Source: Vicinamibacterales bacterium
GTDB taxonomy: Bacteria > Acidobacteriota > Vicinamibacteria > Vicinamibacterales > UBA2999
DNA length: 64,000 nt
Direction of reading: 5' to 3'
Assembly (NCBI GenBank): GCA_041394705.1
Contig: JAWKHS010000004.1
Span: 124,001-188,000, forward strand
In this document: positions 28,505 to 38,573 of the stretch, one piece after another
How the letters are laid out: the number at the start of each line of letters is the position of its first letter
Position numbering within the stretch: position 1 is the first letter of the stretch
Program-made: the position numbers and the translations under genes
The notes under the pieces: model-generated
Databases searched by the model: none
What the model was told of the DNA's origin: nothing
Seen by the model: the letters and a program-made list of their open reading frames with translations, nothing else

Positions 28505-29152
28505 CTAGAACCGTCCGGGGGGGCCGTCGAGCCCCAGCGGCGCGGCCGTGGCGGCCCTGACGGCGGCCTCGGTGGTGTCGGACGCGATCTCGCGCAGCAC
28601 CAGCCCGGCGAGGGTGACCTCGATCACGGCCATCTCGGTGACGATGAGGTCCACGACGCGCGCGCCGGTCAGCGGCAGGGTGCAACGCGGCAGGATCTTC
28701 GGGCCGCCGGTCTTCGTCGTGTGCTCCATGGCCACGATCACGCGGCGCGCGCCGGCGACGAGGTCCATCGCGCCGCCCATGCCCTTGACCATCTTTCCGG
28801 GCACCATCCAGTTGGCGAGGTTGCCCGACTGATCCACCTCGAGGGCCCCGAGCACGGTCACGTCGATATGGCCGCCCCGGATCATCGCGAACGAGTCGGC
28901 GCTGTTGAAGTAGCTCGTGCCCGGCGTCTCGCTGACCGTCTCCTTGCCGGCGTTGATGAGATCCGGGTCCACCTGGTCGTCCGTGGGATACGGGCCCACG
29001 CCGAGCATCCCGTTCTCGGAGTGCAGGGTGATCTCGATGCCGGGCGGCAGGAAGTTGGCGACGAGCGTCGGCATCCCGATGCCGAGGTTCACGTAGTCCC
29101 CGTCCTTCAGCTCGCGGGCGACCCGCCGCACGATGCGTTCCCGCGCGTCCAT
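28505..29152 (-). CDS. scoB: 3-oxoacid CoA-transferase, subunit B
   Basis: A 215-residue subunit of a family I CoA-transferase. The catalytic glutamate is E46 in HSENGMLGVGPYP, the residue that forms the glutamyl-CoA thioester. GNLANWMVPGKMVKGMGGAMDLV is the conserved glycine block (partial motif KGMGGAMDL). It moves CoA between succinyl-CoA (or acetyl-CoA) and acetoacetate or a related acid; the SCO versus Ato type is not certain from sequence. It lies four bases after subunit A, so both are made together. Length is typical. Confidence 0.92.
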   Translation of the reverse strand: MDARERIVRRVARELKDGDYVNLGIGMPTLVANFLPPGIEITLHSENGMLGVGPYPTDDQVDPDLINAGKETVSETPGTSYFNSADSFAMIRGGHIDVTVLGALEVDQSGNLANWMVPGKMVKGMGGAMDLVAGARRVIVAMEHTTKTGGPKILPRCTLPLTGARVVDLIVTEMAVIEVTLAGLVLREIASDTTEAAVRAATAAPLGLDGPPGRF

Positions 29153-29156
29153 GCCG

Positions 29157-29849
29157 TCAGCTCCTCACCGTGCGCTTCTCGATCCTGCGGCTGAACGCGG
29201 TGCCTTCGAAGATCGCTTGCACGAAGATGCCCGGCGTGTGCACGTGGTCGGGCACGATCCGTCCCGCGTCGACGAGGTGCTCCACCTCGGCGATCGTCGT
29301 GGCCGCCGCGGTGGCCATCATGGGGTTGAAGTTGCGCGTGGTCCGTCGGTAGACGAGGTTGCCGGCCGTGTCGCCCGTCCACGCCTTGACGAACGCGAAG
29401 TCGGCCTTGAGGGCGCGCTCGAGGACGTACTGTCGGCCGTCGAACTCGCGCACGTCCTTGCCGTCGGCCACTACGGTGCCCACGCCGGTCGGCGTGAAGA
29501 ACGCGGGGATGCCCGCGCCGCCGGCGCGGATCCGCTCCGAGAAGGTGCCCTGCGGCACGAGCTCGACCTCGATCTCGCCCTGCAGGAACTGCCGCTCGAA
29601 CTCCTTGTTCTCGCCGACGTAGGTCGAGATCATCTTGCGAATCTGGCGGGCGCGAAGCAGCACGCCCACGCCGTGATCGTCGGTGCCCGCGTTGTTGCTG
29701 ACGACGGTGAGGTCCTTCACGCCGCGGCGGTGGAGCGCCGCGATCAGGTGCTCGGGCACGCCGCACACACCGAAGCCGCCCATCATGATCGTGGCGCCGT
29801 CGTGCACGGCCTCCACGGCCGCGTCGGCATCGCGAACCACCTTGCGCAT
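29157..29849 (-). CDS. scoA: 3-oxoacid CoA-transferase, subunit A
   Basis: A 230-residue partner of the B subunit. The CoA-binding glycine-rich element GGFGVCGVPEHLI is near the N-terminus, and the long conserved GDTAGNLVYRRTTRNFNPMMA block (partial GNLVYRRTTRNFNPM) is diagnostic. Together the subunits let the cell use acetoacetate or similar ketone bodies as carbon sources, or make them. The ATG at 29849 is preceded by a perfect TATAAT six bases upstream, so this pair probably starts its own transcription unit although it lies right after tyrA. Confidence 0.93.
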   Translation of the reverse strand: MRKVVRDADAAVEAVHDGATIMMGGFGVCGVPEHLIAALHRRGVKDLTVVSNNAGTDDHGVGVLLRARQIRKMISTYVGENKEFERQFLQGEIEVELVPQGTFSERIRAGGAGIPAFFTPTGVGTVVADGKDVREFDGRQYVLERALKADFAFVKAWTGDTAGNLVYRRTTRNFNPMMATAAATTIAEVEHLVDAGRIVPDHVHTPGIFVQAIFEGTAFSRRIEKRTVRS

Positions 29850-29855
29850 GCGGCG

Positions 29856-29861
29856 ATTATA
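29856..29861 (-). promoter_or_regulatory. -10 box of scoAB, leaderless, overlapping the end of tyrA
   Basis: A perfect TATAAT on the minus strand, ending six bases before the scoA ATG and overlapping the tyrA stop codon. It suggests that scoAB is separately transcribed from the aromatic operon, although readthrough cannot be excluded. No -35 is visible. Confidence 0.55.
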
Positions 29862-30684
29862 CCGGCGGGAGTCGCCGGCGGGCCCGGCGCGCGTCGTCCA
29901 CCAGCCGCGCCGTCGCCGCGGGGTCCGCCAGCCCGGCGGCCGCCCCCTCGAGACGGGCCGCCAGGTCGCGCAGGAGCGGCGCGATGCGATCGGCGTTGGC
30001 GGCCAGGATTGGCGACCACATCGCGCTCCGGCTCTCGGCCAGGCGCGTCGTGTCCCTGAGGCCAGCGCCAGAGAGCGCCAGGGCGTCGTCGCCGGCCGCG
30101 GCGCTCACGGCCAGCATCAGCGCGCTCGCCACGACCTGCGGGAGGTGGCTCGTCGCGGCCACCGCGGCGTCGTGCGCGTCGGCGTCGGTGACGACCACGC
30201 GGGCCCCGCAGCCAGCGGCCAGGGCCGCGGCGAGCCCGACCGTGCGGTCAGACGCGCCGTTCGGCGTGATCGCCCAGGGCCGGCCGTCGAAGAGCGTCGC
30301 GGCGGCGTGCGTGTGGCCCGCCGTCGTGCCGCCGGCCATGGGATGGCCGCCCGCATATTCGGTCAGGCCCGCCTCGGCGGCGAGTGTCCGGGGCAGACGT
30401 TTGACGCTGCCGACGTCGGTCAGCGGCGCGCCGGTGCCCCGCGCCGCCAGGCGTGGCATCCACGCGGCGAACGCGTCCACCGGGCAGGCCAGGACGGTCA
30501 GGTCCGCGTCGGGAAGGGTGTCGTCGGCCGCCAGGTGCCGATCGAACGGCGCGTGCGCGCCGGGGACGACGTCCATCGCCGTGAGGTGCACGTCCGGCCA
30601 GCGGCGCCTGACGGCGAGCGCCACCGACGTCCCGAGCAGGCCGGCGCCGACGACGAGCAGCCGGCCGAACGGGGCGGCCGTCAT
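29857..30684 (-). CDS. tyrA: Prephenate dehydrogenase (TyrA-like)
   Basis: A 275-residue NAD(P)-dependent enzyme of tyrosine synthesis. The Rossmann motif is VVGAGLLGTSVAL (GxGxxG), then TDVGSVK, and GGHPMAGG, the conserved prephenate/arogenate-binding segment with its catalytic His. The rest is the dimerising helical domain. Whether prephenate or arogenate is the better substrate cannot be told. It is the last gene of the aromatic supraoperon, 11 bases after aroF. There is no fused ACT domain, so feedback inhibition, if any, would sit elsewhere. Confidence 0.9.
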   Translation of the reverse strand: MTAAPFGRLLVVGAGLLGTSVALAVRRRWPDVHLTAMDVVPGAHAPFDRHLAADDTLPDADLTVLACPVDAFAAWMPRLAARGTGAPLTDVGSVKRLPRTLAAEAGLTEYAGGHPMAGGTTAGHTHAAATLFDGRPWAITPNGASDRTVGLAAALAAGCGARVVVTDADAHDAAVAATSHLPQVVASALMLAVSAAAGDDALALSGAGLRDTTRLAESRSAMWSPILAANADRIAPLLRDLAARLEGAAAGLADPAATARLVDDARRARRRLPPV

Positions 30685-30695
30685 GTCGCCGTGGG

Positions 30696-31742
30696 CTAGC
30701 GCGCCCAGCCGCGCCGGGCGAGCGGCTCGGTGCAGATGCTCCGGCCGATGGCCGGGGCGATGATCCGGAGCTCGGCCATGAGGCGCTCGAACTGCACGGG
30801 GAAGAGGGACTGCGCGCCGTCGGACAGCGCGTGGTCGGGATCGCAGTGGACCTCGATGAGCAGGCCGTCGGCGCCGGCCGCGGCGGCGGCGCGCGCCATC
30901 GGCGCCACCTTGTCACGGCGGCCGGTCCCATGACTCGGATCGACGAACACCGGGAGGTGCGACAGCTGCTTCACGATCGGGATCGCCGAGACGTCCAGCG
31001 TGTTGCGCGTGTAGGTCTCGAAGGTGCGGATGCCGCGCTCGCAGAGCATCACCTGGCCGTTGCCGCCCGAGAGCACGTACTCGGCCGACAGCAGCCATTC
31101 CTCGATGGTCGCCGAGATCCCGCGCTTGAGCATCACGGGCTTCCGCGTCCGGCCGAGCTCGCGGAGCAGCGTGAAGTTCTGCATGTTGCGGGCGCCCACC
31201 TGGAAGATGTCGGCGTAGCGATCGATCACCTCGATCTGCGAGATGTCCATCACCTCGGTGATGAGCTTCAGGTCGTGGGCGTTCGAGGCGGCCCGGAGCA
31301 GCTTCAACCCCTCTTCCCCCAGGCCCTGGAAGCTGTAGGGCGACGAGCGCGGCTTGAAGGCGCCCCCGCGCAGCCCCTTGGCGCCCGCGCGCTTGACGGC
31401 GGCGGCGGTCGCGTTGACCTGCTCCTCGCTCTCGGCCGAGCACGGCCCGGCCATGACGATCACCTCGTCGCCGCCGATGCGCACCTCGCCGATGTTGATG
31501 ATGGTGTCGTCGGGCTTGAAGGTGCGGCTGGCGAGCTTGTACGGCTCGGTGATCCGCAGCACCTCGTGCACGCCCTCCATCATCTCCACCAGCCGGGGGT
31601 CGACCTTGCCCGCGCCCACCACGCCCAGCACGACCCGGGACGCGCCGGACGACCGGTGCACGTCCATGCCGAGCTCCACCAGCTGGGCGATCACGGATTG
31701 CACCTGCTGATCCGTCGCCCGCTCCTTCATCACCACGACCAT
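30696..31742 (-). CDS. aroF: 3-deoxy-7-phosphoheptulonate synthase with N-terminal ferredoxin-like regulatory domain
   Basis: A 348-residue DAHP synthase of the small, KDO8PS-like (AroI-beta) subfamily. Residues 1-75 form a ferredoxin-like domain (Thermotoga type) that mediates feedback by aromatic amino acids in characterised relatives. The catalytic barrel follows, with IVMAGPCSAESEEQ, GGAFKPRSSPYSFQG, VMLKRGISA, and the metal-binding VDPSHGTGRRD. It joins PEP and erythrose-4-phosphate, the first step of the shikimate pathway. ATG at 31742 is chosen from the family N-terminus (MVVVMKERAT). It lies 13 bases after the chorismate mutase gene. Confidence 0.95.
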   Translation of the reverse strand: MVVVMKERATDQQVQSVIAQLVELGMDVHRSSGASRVVLGVVGAGKVDPRLVEMMEGVHEVLRITEPYKLASRTFKPDDTIINIGEVRIGGDEVIVMAGPCSAESEEQVNATAAAVKRAGAKGLRGGAFKPRSSPYSFQGLGEEGLKLLRAASNAHDLKLITEVMDISQIEVIDRYADIFQVGARNMQNFTLLRELGRTRKPVMLKRGISATIEEWLLSAEYVLSGGNGQVMLCERGIRTFETYTRNTLDVSAIPIVKQLSHLPVFVDPSHGTGRRDKVAPMARAAAAAGADGLLIEVHCDPDHALSDGAQSLFPVQFERLMAELRIIAPAIGRSICTEPLARRGWAR

Positions 31743-31755
31743 GATCCCGCTCCCT

Positions 31756-32091
31756 CTACGCCTCGTCGATCCGCGGGGCGATCCGTTCGGCCGGCGGGCC
31801 GCCCCCTTCCGCTTCAATCCGCTGGATGCGCCGCGCCTCGTCGATCACGCGCTCGAAGAGCCGCACGATCGCGTCGTCGTCGAGGGGCCCGTCGAGCGCG
31901 GCGTTCACCCGCCGCACGTGCGCGATGACGCTGGTCTCGCGCGACGGCTCATAGACGGGCCGGCCATCGGCGTGCTTCACCCGCCCGATGGCGTAAGCGC
32001 ACCGCGCCCGCCTGTCGAGCAGGCGCACCAGCACCTCGTCGATCCCGTCGATCTCGGCCCTCAGGGCCTCGACGCTCAGCTCCGCAGCCAT
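31756..32091 (-). CDS. Chorismate mutase, AroQ type
   Basis: A 111-residue all-helical enzyme that turns chorismate into prephenate. The pattern LRAEIDGIDEVLVRLLDRRARCAYAIGRVK (partial: IDEVLVRLLDRR) is the classic H1 helix with active-site Arg and Lys; PVYEPSRETSVI gives the second helix region, and LFERVIDEARRIQ the C-terminal catalytic helix. A separate AroQ next to a regulatory DAHP synthase is common, since the two can form a complex in which the mutase is activated and feedback is shared. The first 16 bases of its frame overlap the end of trpA. Confidence 0.93.
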   Translation of the reverse strand: MAAELSVEALRAEIDGIDEVLVRLLDRRARCAYAIGRVKHADGRPVYEPSRETSVIAHVRRVNAALDGPLDDDAIVRLFERVIDEARRIQRIEAEGGGPPAERIAPRIDEA

Positions 32092-32857
32092 CGCACGTAT
32101 CGCTCGACTTCCCCGCCGAGATCGGCGCTCTGTCCGTGATCGGCCACCACCTGGACGAGGGCCGACCCCACCACCGCCGCATCCGCCCAGGCCCCGACGG
32201 CGCGCACGTGCTCGGGACGCGAGAACCCGAAGCCCAGGGCGAGCGGACGGTCCGTTTCCGCGCGGACCCGCGCCGCGAGGGCTTCGGCCGAGTCGGCCAC
32301 CTCGGCGCGAGCGCCCGTGACCCCCAGGCGCGAGATCCCGTAGAGGAACCCGCTCCCGAGCGCGGCCGCGCGGCGAATCCGGTCGGTCGAGGTCGTCGGG
32401 CTCAGGAGAAAAATAGTATCAAGCCCCTCGGCCCCGAAGGCGGCCCGCGCCTCACCCGCCTCCTCGGGCGGCAGGTCCAGCACCAGGACGCCGGCGATGC
32501 CGGCGGCCGCGGCACGCCGGGCGAAGGGCTCGAGGCCCAGGCGGACGACCGGGTTCGCGTACGTGAAGAGCACCAGGGGCGCCGACACCGACGACGCCAG
32601 CGCCGCGGCCATGTCCAGCACCTTCGCCAGCGTCGTGCCAGACGCGAGCGCCCGCTCCGTGGCGCGCTGGATGACGGGGCCGTCGGCGAGCGGGTCCGAG
32701 AACGGCACCCCCAGTTCGATGACGTCGGCGCCGCCCCGGTCCACCGCGCGGATGACGTCCGCCGATCGTGCTAGGTCCGGGTCGCCGGCCGTCACATAGG
32801 CCACGAGGCCCGTGCGGCGATCGGCGCGGAGCCGGGTGAAGGTCTCGTCCAGCCGGC

Positions 32858-32861
<4 letters not shown>
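32076..32861 (-). CDS. trpA: Tryptophan synthase alpha subunit
   Basis: A 261-residue TIM-barrel lyase that splits indole-3-glycerol phosphate to indole. The catalytic E49 and D60 lie in DVIELGVPFSDPLADGP, the diagnostic signature. Loop 6 and the phosphate-binding region LGFGFSRPEHV are present. The ATG overlaps the trpB stop (ATGA). Its 3' end runs 16 bases into the chorismate mutase gene, an unusual overlap that couples tryptophan genes to the phenylalanine/tyrosine branch. Confidence 0.97.
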
Positions 32862-34083
<1,222 letters not shown>

Positions 34084-34087
<4 letters not shown>

Positions 34088-34713
34088 ACGGAGGTCGGTG
34101 CCGCGTGAGCGCGGACGGCGGCGACGAACGCCTTCATCCGGACCGCGGACTTGATGCCGGGCGAGGCCTCGACGCCGGACGAGACGTCGACGGCCCAGGG
34201 CCGCACGTCGTCGATCGCCCGGGACACGTTCTCGGCCGTGAGGCCGCCGGCCAGCACGAGGCGGCGCTCCCGGGCGGCGACCCGCCGGGCGCGGGTCCAG
34301 TCGATCGTGCGGCCGGTGCCGCCGTGGCGGACCGGATCGTGGGCATCCAGCAGCAGCGTGGTGCCGGCGGGCGCCGAGGGATCGGGCTGATCGGCGCCGA
34401 GCGACGCCGCCCACAGCACCGGCACGCGCAACGCCAGGAACGGCGCCGGATCGTCGACGCCGTGCAGCTGGACGGCGCCGAGGCCGACGGCGCGGACGGC
34501 CGTCGCCACCTGCTCGAGGGTCGGGGAGACGAAGACGCCCACCCGGGTCGTGAAGGCCGGCAACTGCGCCGAGAGCGCGGCCGCGGCGTCGAGATCGAGC
34601 GCCCGCGGGCTGCCCGGCCACAGCACGACGCCCACGGCGTCCACCTCGAGGTGGGCCGCGAGCTTCGCGTCCTCGACCCGCGTCAGGCCGCAGATCTTGA
34701 TCCGGACGCTCAT
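34084..34713 (-). CDS. trpF: Phosphoribosylanthranilate isomerase
   Basis: A 209-residue TIM-barrel isomerase. It begins RIKICGLTR, whose Cys is the catalytic base in characterised TrpF, and has the catalytic Asp and phosphate loop in DVSSGVEASPGIKS. VQLHGVDD is the typical beta-3 element. It converts phosphoribosyl-anthranilate to the ribulose form. It is a separate polypeptide, not fused to trpC as in enteric bacteria. ATGA overlaps join it to trpC and trpB. Confidence 0.96.
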
Positions 34714-35519
34714 GCCGGGGCCCCCATCGCGCAGAGGGTGCGGAGGTCGGCCTCCGGCGTGGCCGACGTCATCAGGCGCTCGCCCACGAGGAAGGCGCGG
34801 TAGCCCAGACCGCGCAGGCGCTGGACGCCGGCGGCGCTCGAGAGCCCGCTCTCGCTGACGGCGATGAGCCCCGCCGGGAAGCGCGCCGCGAGACGCTCGG
34901 ACACCGTGGTGTCGACGTCCAGCGTCCGGAGATTCCGGTTGTTGACCCCGATGACCTCGGCGCCAGCGGCCACGGCACGATCGAGCTCCTCGTCGTCGTG
35001 CACCTCCACCAGCACCGCCAGGCCGAGTCCGGCCGCCGCGCCGTGCAGGCGGACCAGGTCGGCGTCCGGCAGCGCGCTCACGATGAGCAGGACGGCGTCG
35101 GCGCCGGCCACGACCGCCTCGAAGAGCTGGTACTCGTCGACGATGAAGTCCTTGCGGAGGAGCGGCACGTCGACGGCGGCGCGGACCGCGGCGAGATGCG
35201 CGAGCGCCCCATCGAAGAACGACGGTTCTGTCAGAACCGAGATGGCCGCGGCGCCGCCGGCGGCGTATGCCCGGGCCTGCGTGACGGGGTCGTACTCGGC
35301 GCGCAGGACGCCGCGCGACGGCGAGCGACGCTTGCACTCGGCAATCACGTTCACGGTGTCCGGCGTCGCGAGGCGCGCTACGAACGCGCGGCCGTCCGGC
35401 GGGCGTCCGGCGCGCGCGCGGGCCTCCATCGCCGCGTCCGGCACGATGGCGCGGCGGACGTCCAGATCGCGGCGCGTCGCGCCGACGATCGCGGCGAGGA
35501 GATCCGGCGCGGGACTCAT
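34710..35519 (-). CDS. trpC: Indole-3-glycerol phosphate synthase
   Basis: A 269-residue TIM-barrel enzyme. Motifs: NVIAECKRRSPSRG (catalytic Lys), LLRKDFIVDEYQLFEA (second catalytic Lys), IGVNNRNLRT, and SESGLSS. It closes the indole ring from the trpF product. The start ATG overlaps the trpD stop; the stop overlaps trpF. Length is normal. Confidence 0.97.
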   Translation of the reverse strand: MSPAPDLLAAIVGATRRDLDVRRAIVPDAAMEARARAGRPPDGRAFVARLATPDTVNVIAECKRRSPSRGVLRAEYDPVTQARAYAAGGAAAISVLTEPSFFDGALAHLAAVRAAVDVPLLRKDFIVDEYQLFEAVVAGADAVLLIVSALPDADLVRLHGAAAGLGLAVLVEVHDDEELDRAVAAGAEVIGVNNRNLRTLDVDTTVSERLAARFPAGLIAVSESGLSSAAGVQRLRGLGYRAFLVGERLMTSATPEADLRTLCAMGAPA

Positions 35520-36529
35520 GCCGGCGGCCTCGTGGCCGCGACGAGGCGCGCGAGCGTTCGGGCGGCGGCGCCGTCGTCGATGGCGCGTGACGCGGTCGCG
35601 ATCCCATCGCGCAGCGAGGGCACGCGCCCGGCGACGAGCAGCGCGGCACCCGCGTTCAAGAGCACGACGTCGCGCGCCGGTCCCTGGTGGCCGGCGAGGA
35701 CGCCGGTCACGACCGCCGCGTTGTGCGCCGCGTCGCCGCCGGCCAGCGCTCCGGCGGCTGCCTTCTGGAGCCCGACGTCGGCGGGATGCACGTAGAAGGT
35801 CCGCACGACGTCGCCGTGACACTCCGACACCTTGGTGTAGCCGGTGGTCGAGAGCTCGTCGAGGCCGTCGGCGCCGTGGACCACCCATGCACGGCGTGCG
35901 CCGAGCTGCTGCAGCGCCCGCGCCATGAGCTCGGTGAGCTCCGGACGCGCGACGCCGACCACCTGGAACGGCACGCGGGCCGGGTTGGTGAGCGGCCCGA
36001 GCAGGTTGAAGGCGGACGGCACGCCCAGGGCGCGCCGCGCCTCGCCCGCGTGGCGCATCGCGGGGTGGAACGTGGGCGCGAAGCAGAAACACATGCCGGC
36101 GTCGTCGAGTGCGTGCTGCACGACGGCGGGCGGCGCGTCGACGGCGACGCCGAGCGCCTCCAGGACGTCGGCGCTCCCGCAGTGGCTCGACACCGATCGG
36201 TTCCCGTGCTTGACGACCTGCACGCCGGTGGCCGCCACGACGATGGCGGCCGCCGTCGAGATGTTGAACGTGCCGGCCCGGTCTCCGCCGGTGCCGCACG
36301 TGTCCACGGCCACGGGACCGGCCGTGATCTGGACGCCGTGGGCCCGCATCGTCCTGGCCAGGCCCACGAGCTCGCCCGGACGCTCGCCTTTCATCGCGAG
36401 CCCGACGAGGAGCCCGGCGACGTGCGCCGGGTGGGCCTCCCCGCGCATCACGGCGTCCATCGCGCGCGCGGCCTCGTCGGTCGACAGGTCGTCGCGGCGC
36501 AGCAGCTTGGTCAGCAGGTCGGCGAACAT
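35516..36529 (-). CDS. trpD: Anthranilate phosphoribosyltransferase
   Basis: A 337-residue enzyme that adds phosphoribose from PRPP to anthranilate. Motifs: DTCGTGGDRAGTFNIST (PRPP loop), KHGNRSVSSHCGSADVLEALG, and FNLLGPLTNPA. It is separate from trpG rather than fused. ATG at 36529 shares TGATG with the trpG stop. An adjacent GTG three bases upstream is also possible. Confidence 0.97.
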   Translation of the reverse strand: MFADLLTKLLRRDDLSTDEAARAMDAVMRGEAHPAHVAGLLVGLAMKGERPGELVGLARTMRAHGVQITAGPVAVDTCGTGGDRAGTFNISTAAAIVVAATGVQVVKHGNRSVSSHCGSADVLEALGVAVDAPPAVVQHALDDAGMCFCFAPTFHPAMRHAGEARRALGVPSAFNLLGPLTNPARVPFQVVGVARPELTELMARALQQLGARRAWVVHGADGLDELSTTGYTKVSECHGDVVRTFYVHPADVGLQKAAAGALAGGDAAHNAAVVTGVLAGHQGPARDVVLLNAGAALLVAGRVPSLRDGIATASRAIDDGAAARTLARLVAATRPPA

Positions 36530-37098
36530 CACGGGCGCTCCAGGAAGTTGCGCAGCAGGCGACGCCCGTCACCCGTGAGGATCGACTCCGGGTGGAACTG
36601 CACGCCGTGCAGCGGGAAGTGCAGGTGCCGGAGGGCCATGACCACCCCGTCGTCGTCGGCGTGCGCGCACGCCTCGAGGGCGTCTGGCCACGGATCGGGC
36701 GCGACGACCAGCGAGTGGTACCGCGCCGCCTCGATGGGGCCGCTGAGCCCCCGGAAGATCCCGCGGCCATCGTGGGTGACGAGCGACGTCTTCCCGTGCT
36801 TGGGCGCCGGGGCCGCGCTCACCCGGCCGCCGAAGGCCTCTCCGATCGCCTGGTGCCCGAGGCACACCCCGAGGATGGGCACCCGATCCGCGAACTGACG
36901 GACGACGTCGACGGAGATGCCCGCCTCCCGTGGATGGCCGGGGCCCGGAGAGATGACGATGTGCGAGGGCGCCAGCGTCCGGATCTCGTCCACGGTGACG
37001 GTGTCGTTGCGCCGTACGGTCAGCTCGGCGCCCAGCTCGCCCAGGTACTGCACGAGGTTGAACGTGAACGAGTCGTAGTTGTCGACGACGAGGACCAT
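36529..37098 (-). CDS. trpG: Anthranilate synthase glutaminase subunit
   Basis: A 189-residue class I glutamine amidotransferase. The catalytic triad consists of C79 in GVCLGHQ and the His-Glu in GVQFHPESI, with the oxyanion motif SPGPGHP. It supplies ammonia to TrpE. In some lineages the same protein serves folate synthesis (PabA), and no second copy is visible here, so both roles are possible. It is two bases from trpE and overlaps trpD. Confidence 0.96.
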   Translation of the reverse strand: MVLVVDNYDSFTFNLVQYLGELGAELTVRRNDTVTVDEIRTLAPSHIVISPGPGHPREAGISVDVVRQFADRVPILGVCLGHQAIGEAFGGRVSAAPAPKHGKTSLVTHDGRGIFRGLSGPIEAARYHSLVVAPDPWPDALEACAHADDDGVVMALRHLHFPLHGVQFHPESILTGDGRRLLRNFLERP

Positions 37099-37100
37099 CG

Positions 37101-38573
37101 CTAGAGTCCCGTGCGCGCCAGTTCCAGCGCCCGGAGCATCGCGCGCGCCTTGTCCCGTGTCTCGTCGTACTCGGCCGTCGGATTCGAGTCGGCGACGATC
37201 CCGGCGCCGGCCTGGACGTACGCCTTTCCGTGCTCGAGCACCACGGTGCGGATGGCGATGCAGAAGTCGAGGTTGCCCGCGAAGTCGAGGTATCCGACCG
37301 CGCCCGCGTAGACCCCGCGCGGGCCGGGTTCGAGCTCGCCGATGATCTGCATCGCGCGCACCTTCGGCGCGCCGGATACCGTCCCGGCCGGAAAGCAGCT
37401 GGCCAGCGCGTCGAGCCGGTCGTGCCCCTCCGCCAGCTGCCCTTCCACCACCGACACCAGGTGCATCACGTGGGAATAGCGCTCGAGGCTCATGTAGGTG
37501 GGCACGCGCACCGAGCCGAAGGCGCAGACCCGGCCCAGGTCGTTCCGGCCGAGGTCCACCAGCATGACGTGCTCGGCGCGCTCCTTCTCGTTGCGCTTCA
37601 GCTCGTCGGCCAGGCGCTGATCCTCGTCCGGCGTCCGGCCGCGCGGCCGCGTGCCCGCGATCGGGTGCGTCACGGCGTGCCGGCCCTCCACGCGCACGAG
37701 CATCTCGGGCGAGGAGCCGACCACGCTCCGGGGGCCACTCCGCACGAAGAACATGTAGGGCGACGGATTCACGTGGCGGAGCGCGCGGTAGACCGTGAAG
37801 GGGTCGGCGCCGATCTCGGCCGTGAAGCGCTGCGACAGGACCACCTGGTAGATGTCGCCCCTGGCGATGTGATCCTTGGCGGCCTTGACCGCCGCCTCGT
37901 ACTGCTCCTGCGTCTGATTCGCCTCGAGGACGAGCGGCCCCTCCTCGCGGGCCTTGGGGACCGACAGCGGGCGCTCGAGCTCGCGCTCGACGAAGCCGAT
38001 CTTGGCGCACGCGAACTGGTAGAGCGCCTTCAAGTCGTCGTCGCCGCTGATGCGGGCGTTGGCGATCACGAGGATGCGGTGCTGCACGTGGTCGAACGCC
38101 AGCACCGTGTCGAACAGCATGAAGGCCGCGTCGTCGCCCGGCATCCGCGCGCCGTCGGTGCGCGCCGCCGCCGGCTCGAACCAGGCGGCCGTCTCGTAGC
38201 CGAGGTATCCCACCGCCCCGCCCGTGAAGCGCGGCAAGCCGGGCACGTACGGCGACTGGTATTCCGCCATCAGCGAACGCAGCGCGTCGGCGAACGGCAC
38301 GTCGAGCGTCGTCGTCTCGCCCGAGCGCTCCACCGTGACGGCGTTGCCGGCCGACCTGAGGACGAGGAACGGGTCCTTGCCGAGGAAGGAGTAGCGGCCC
38401 ACGTGCTCGCCGCCCTCGACGCTTTCCAGGAGGAACGCGTAGTCGGCGTGTTCGGCCACCTTGAGGAACGCGGACACCGGCGTGAGCAGGTCCGCGACGA
38501 TCTCCTTGCACACGGGGACGAAGTTGCCCCGCTTGGCGAGATCCACGAATTCGTCGAACGTCGTCAGCTTCAT
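37101..38573 (-). CDS. trpE: Anthranilate synthase component I
   Basis: A 490-residue chorismate-using enzyme. The N-terminal domain carries an LLES element (LLESVEGGEHVGRYSF), where tryptophan binds in feedback-sensitive homologues. The catalytic domain has GDIYQVVLSQRF, HPIAGTRPRG, the DLGRNDLGRV block and FPAGTVSGAPK. It makes anthranilate from chorismate and ammonia. The LLES element implies Trp feedback inhibition in addition to attenuation. The start overlaps the aroDE stop (ATGA). Confidence 0.97.
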   Translation of the reverse strand: MKLTTFDEFVDLAKRGNFVPVCKEIVADLLTPVSAFLKVAEHADYAFLLESVEGGEHVGRYSFLGKDPFLVLRSAGNAVTVERSGETTTLDVPFADALRSLMAEYQSPYVPGLPRFTGGAVGYLGYETAAWFEPAAARTDGARMPGDDAAFMLFDTVLAFDHVQHRILVIANARISGDDDLKALYQFACAKIGFVERELERPLSVPKAREEGPLVLEANQTQEQYEAAVKAAKDHIARGDIYQVVLSQRFTAEIGADPFTVYRALRHVNPSPYMFFVRSGPRSVVGSSPEMLVRVEGRHAVTHPIAGTRPRGRTPDEDQRLADELKRNEKERAEHVMLVDLGRNDLGRVCAFGSVRVPTYMSLERYSHVMHLVSVVEGQLAEGHDRLDALASCFPAGTVSGAPKVRAMQIIGELEPGPRGVYAGAVGYLDFAGNLDFCIAIRTVVLEHGKAYVQAGAGIVADSNPTAEYDETRDKARAMLRALELARTGL

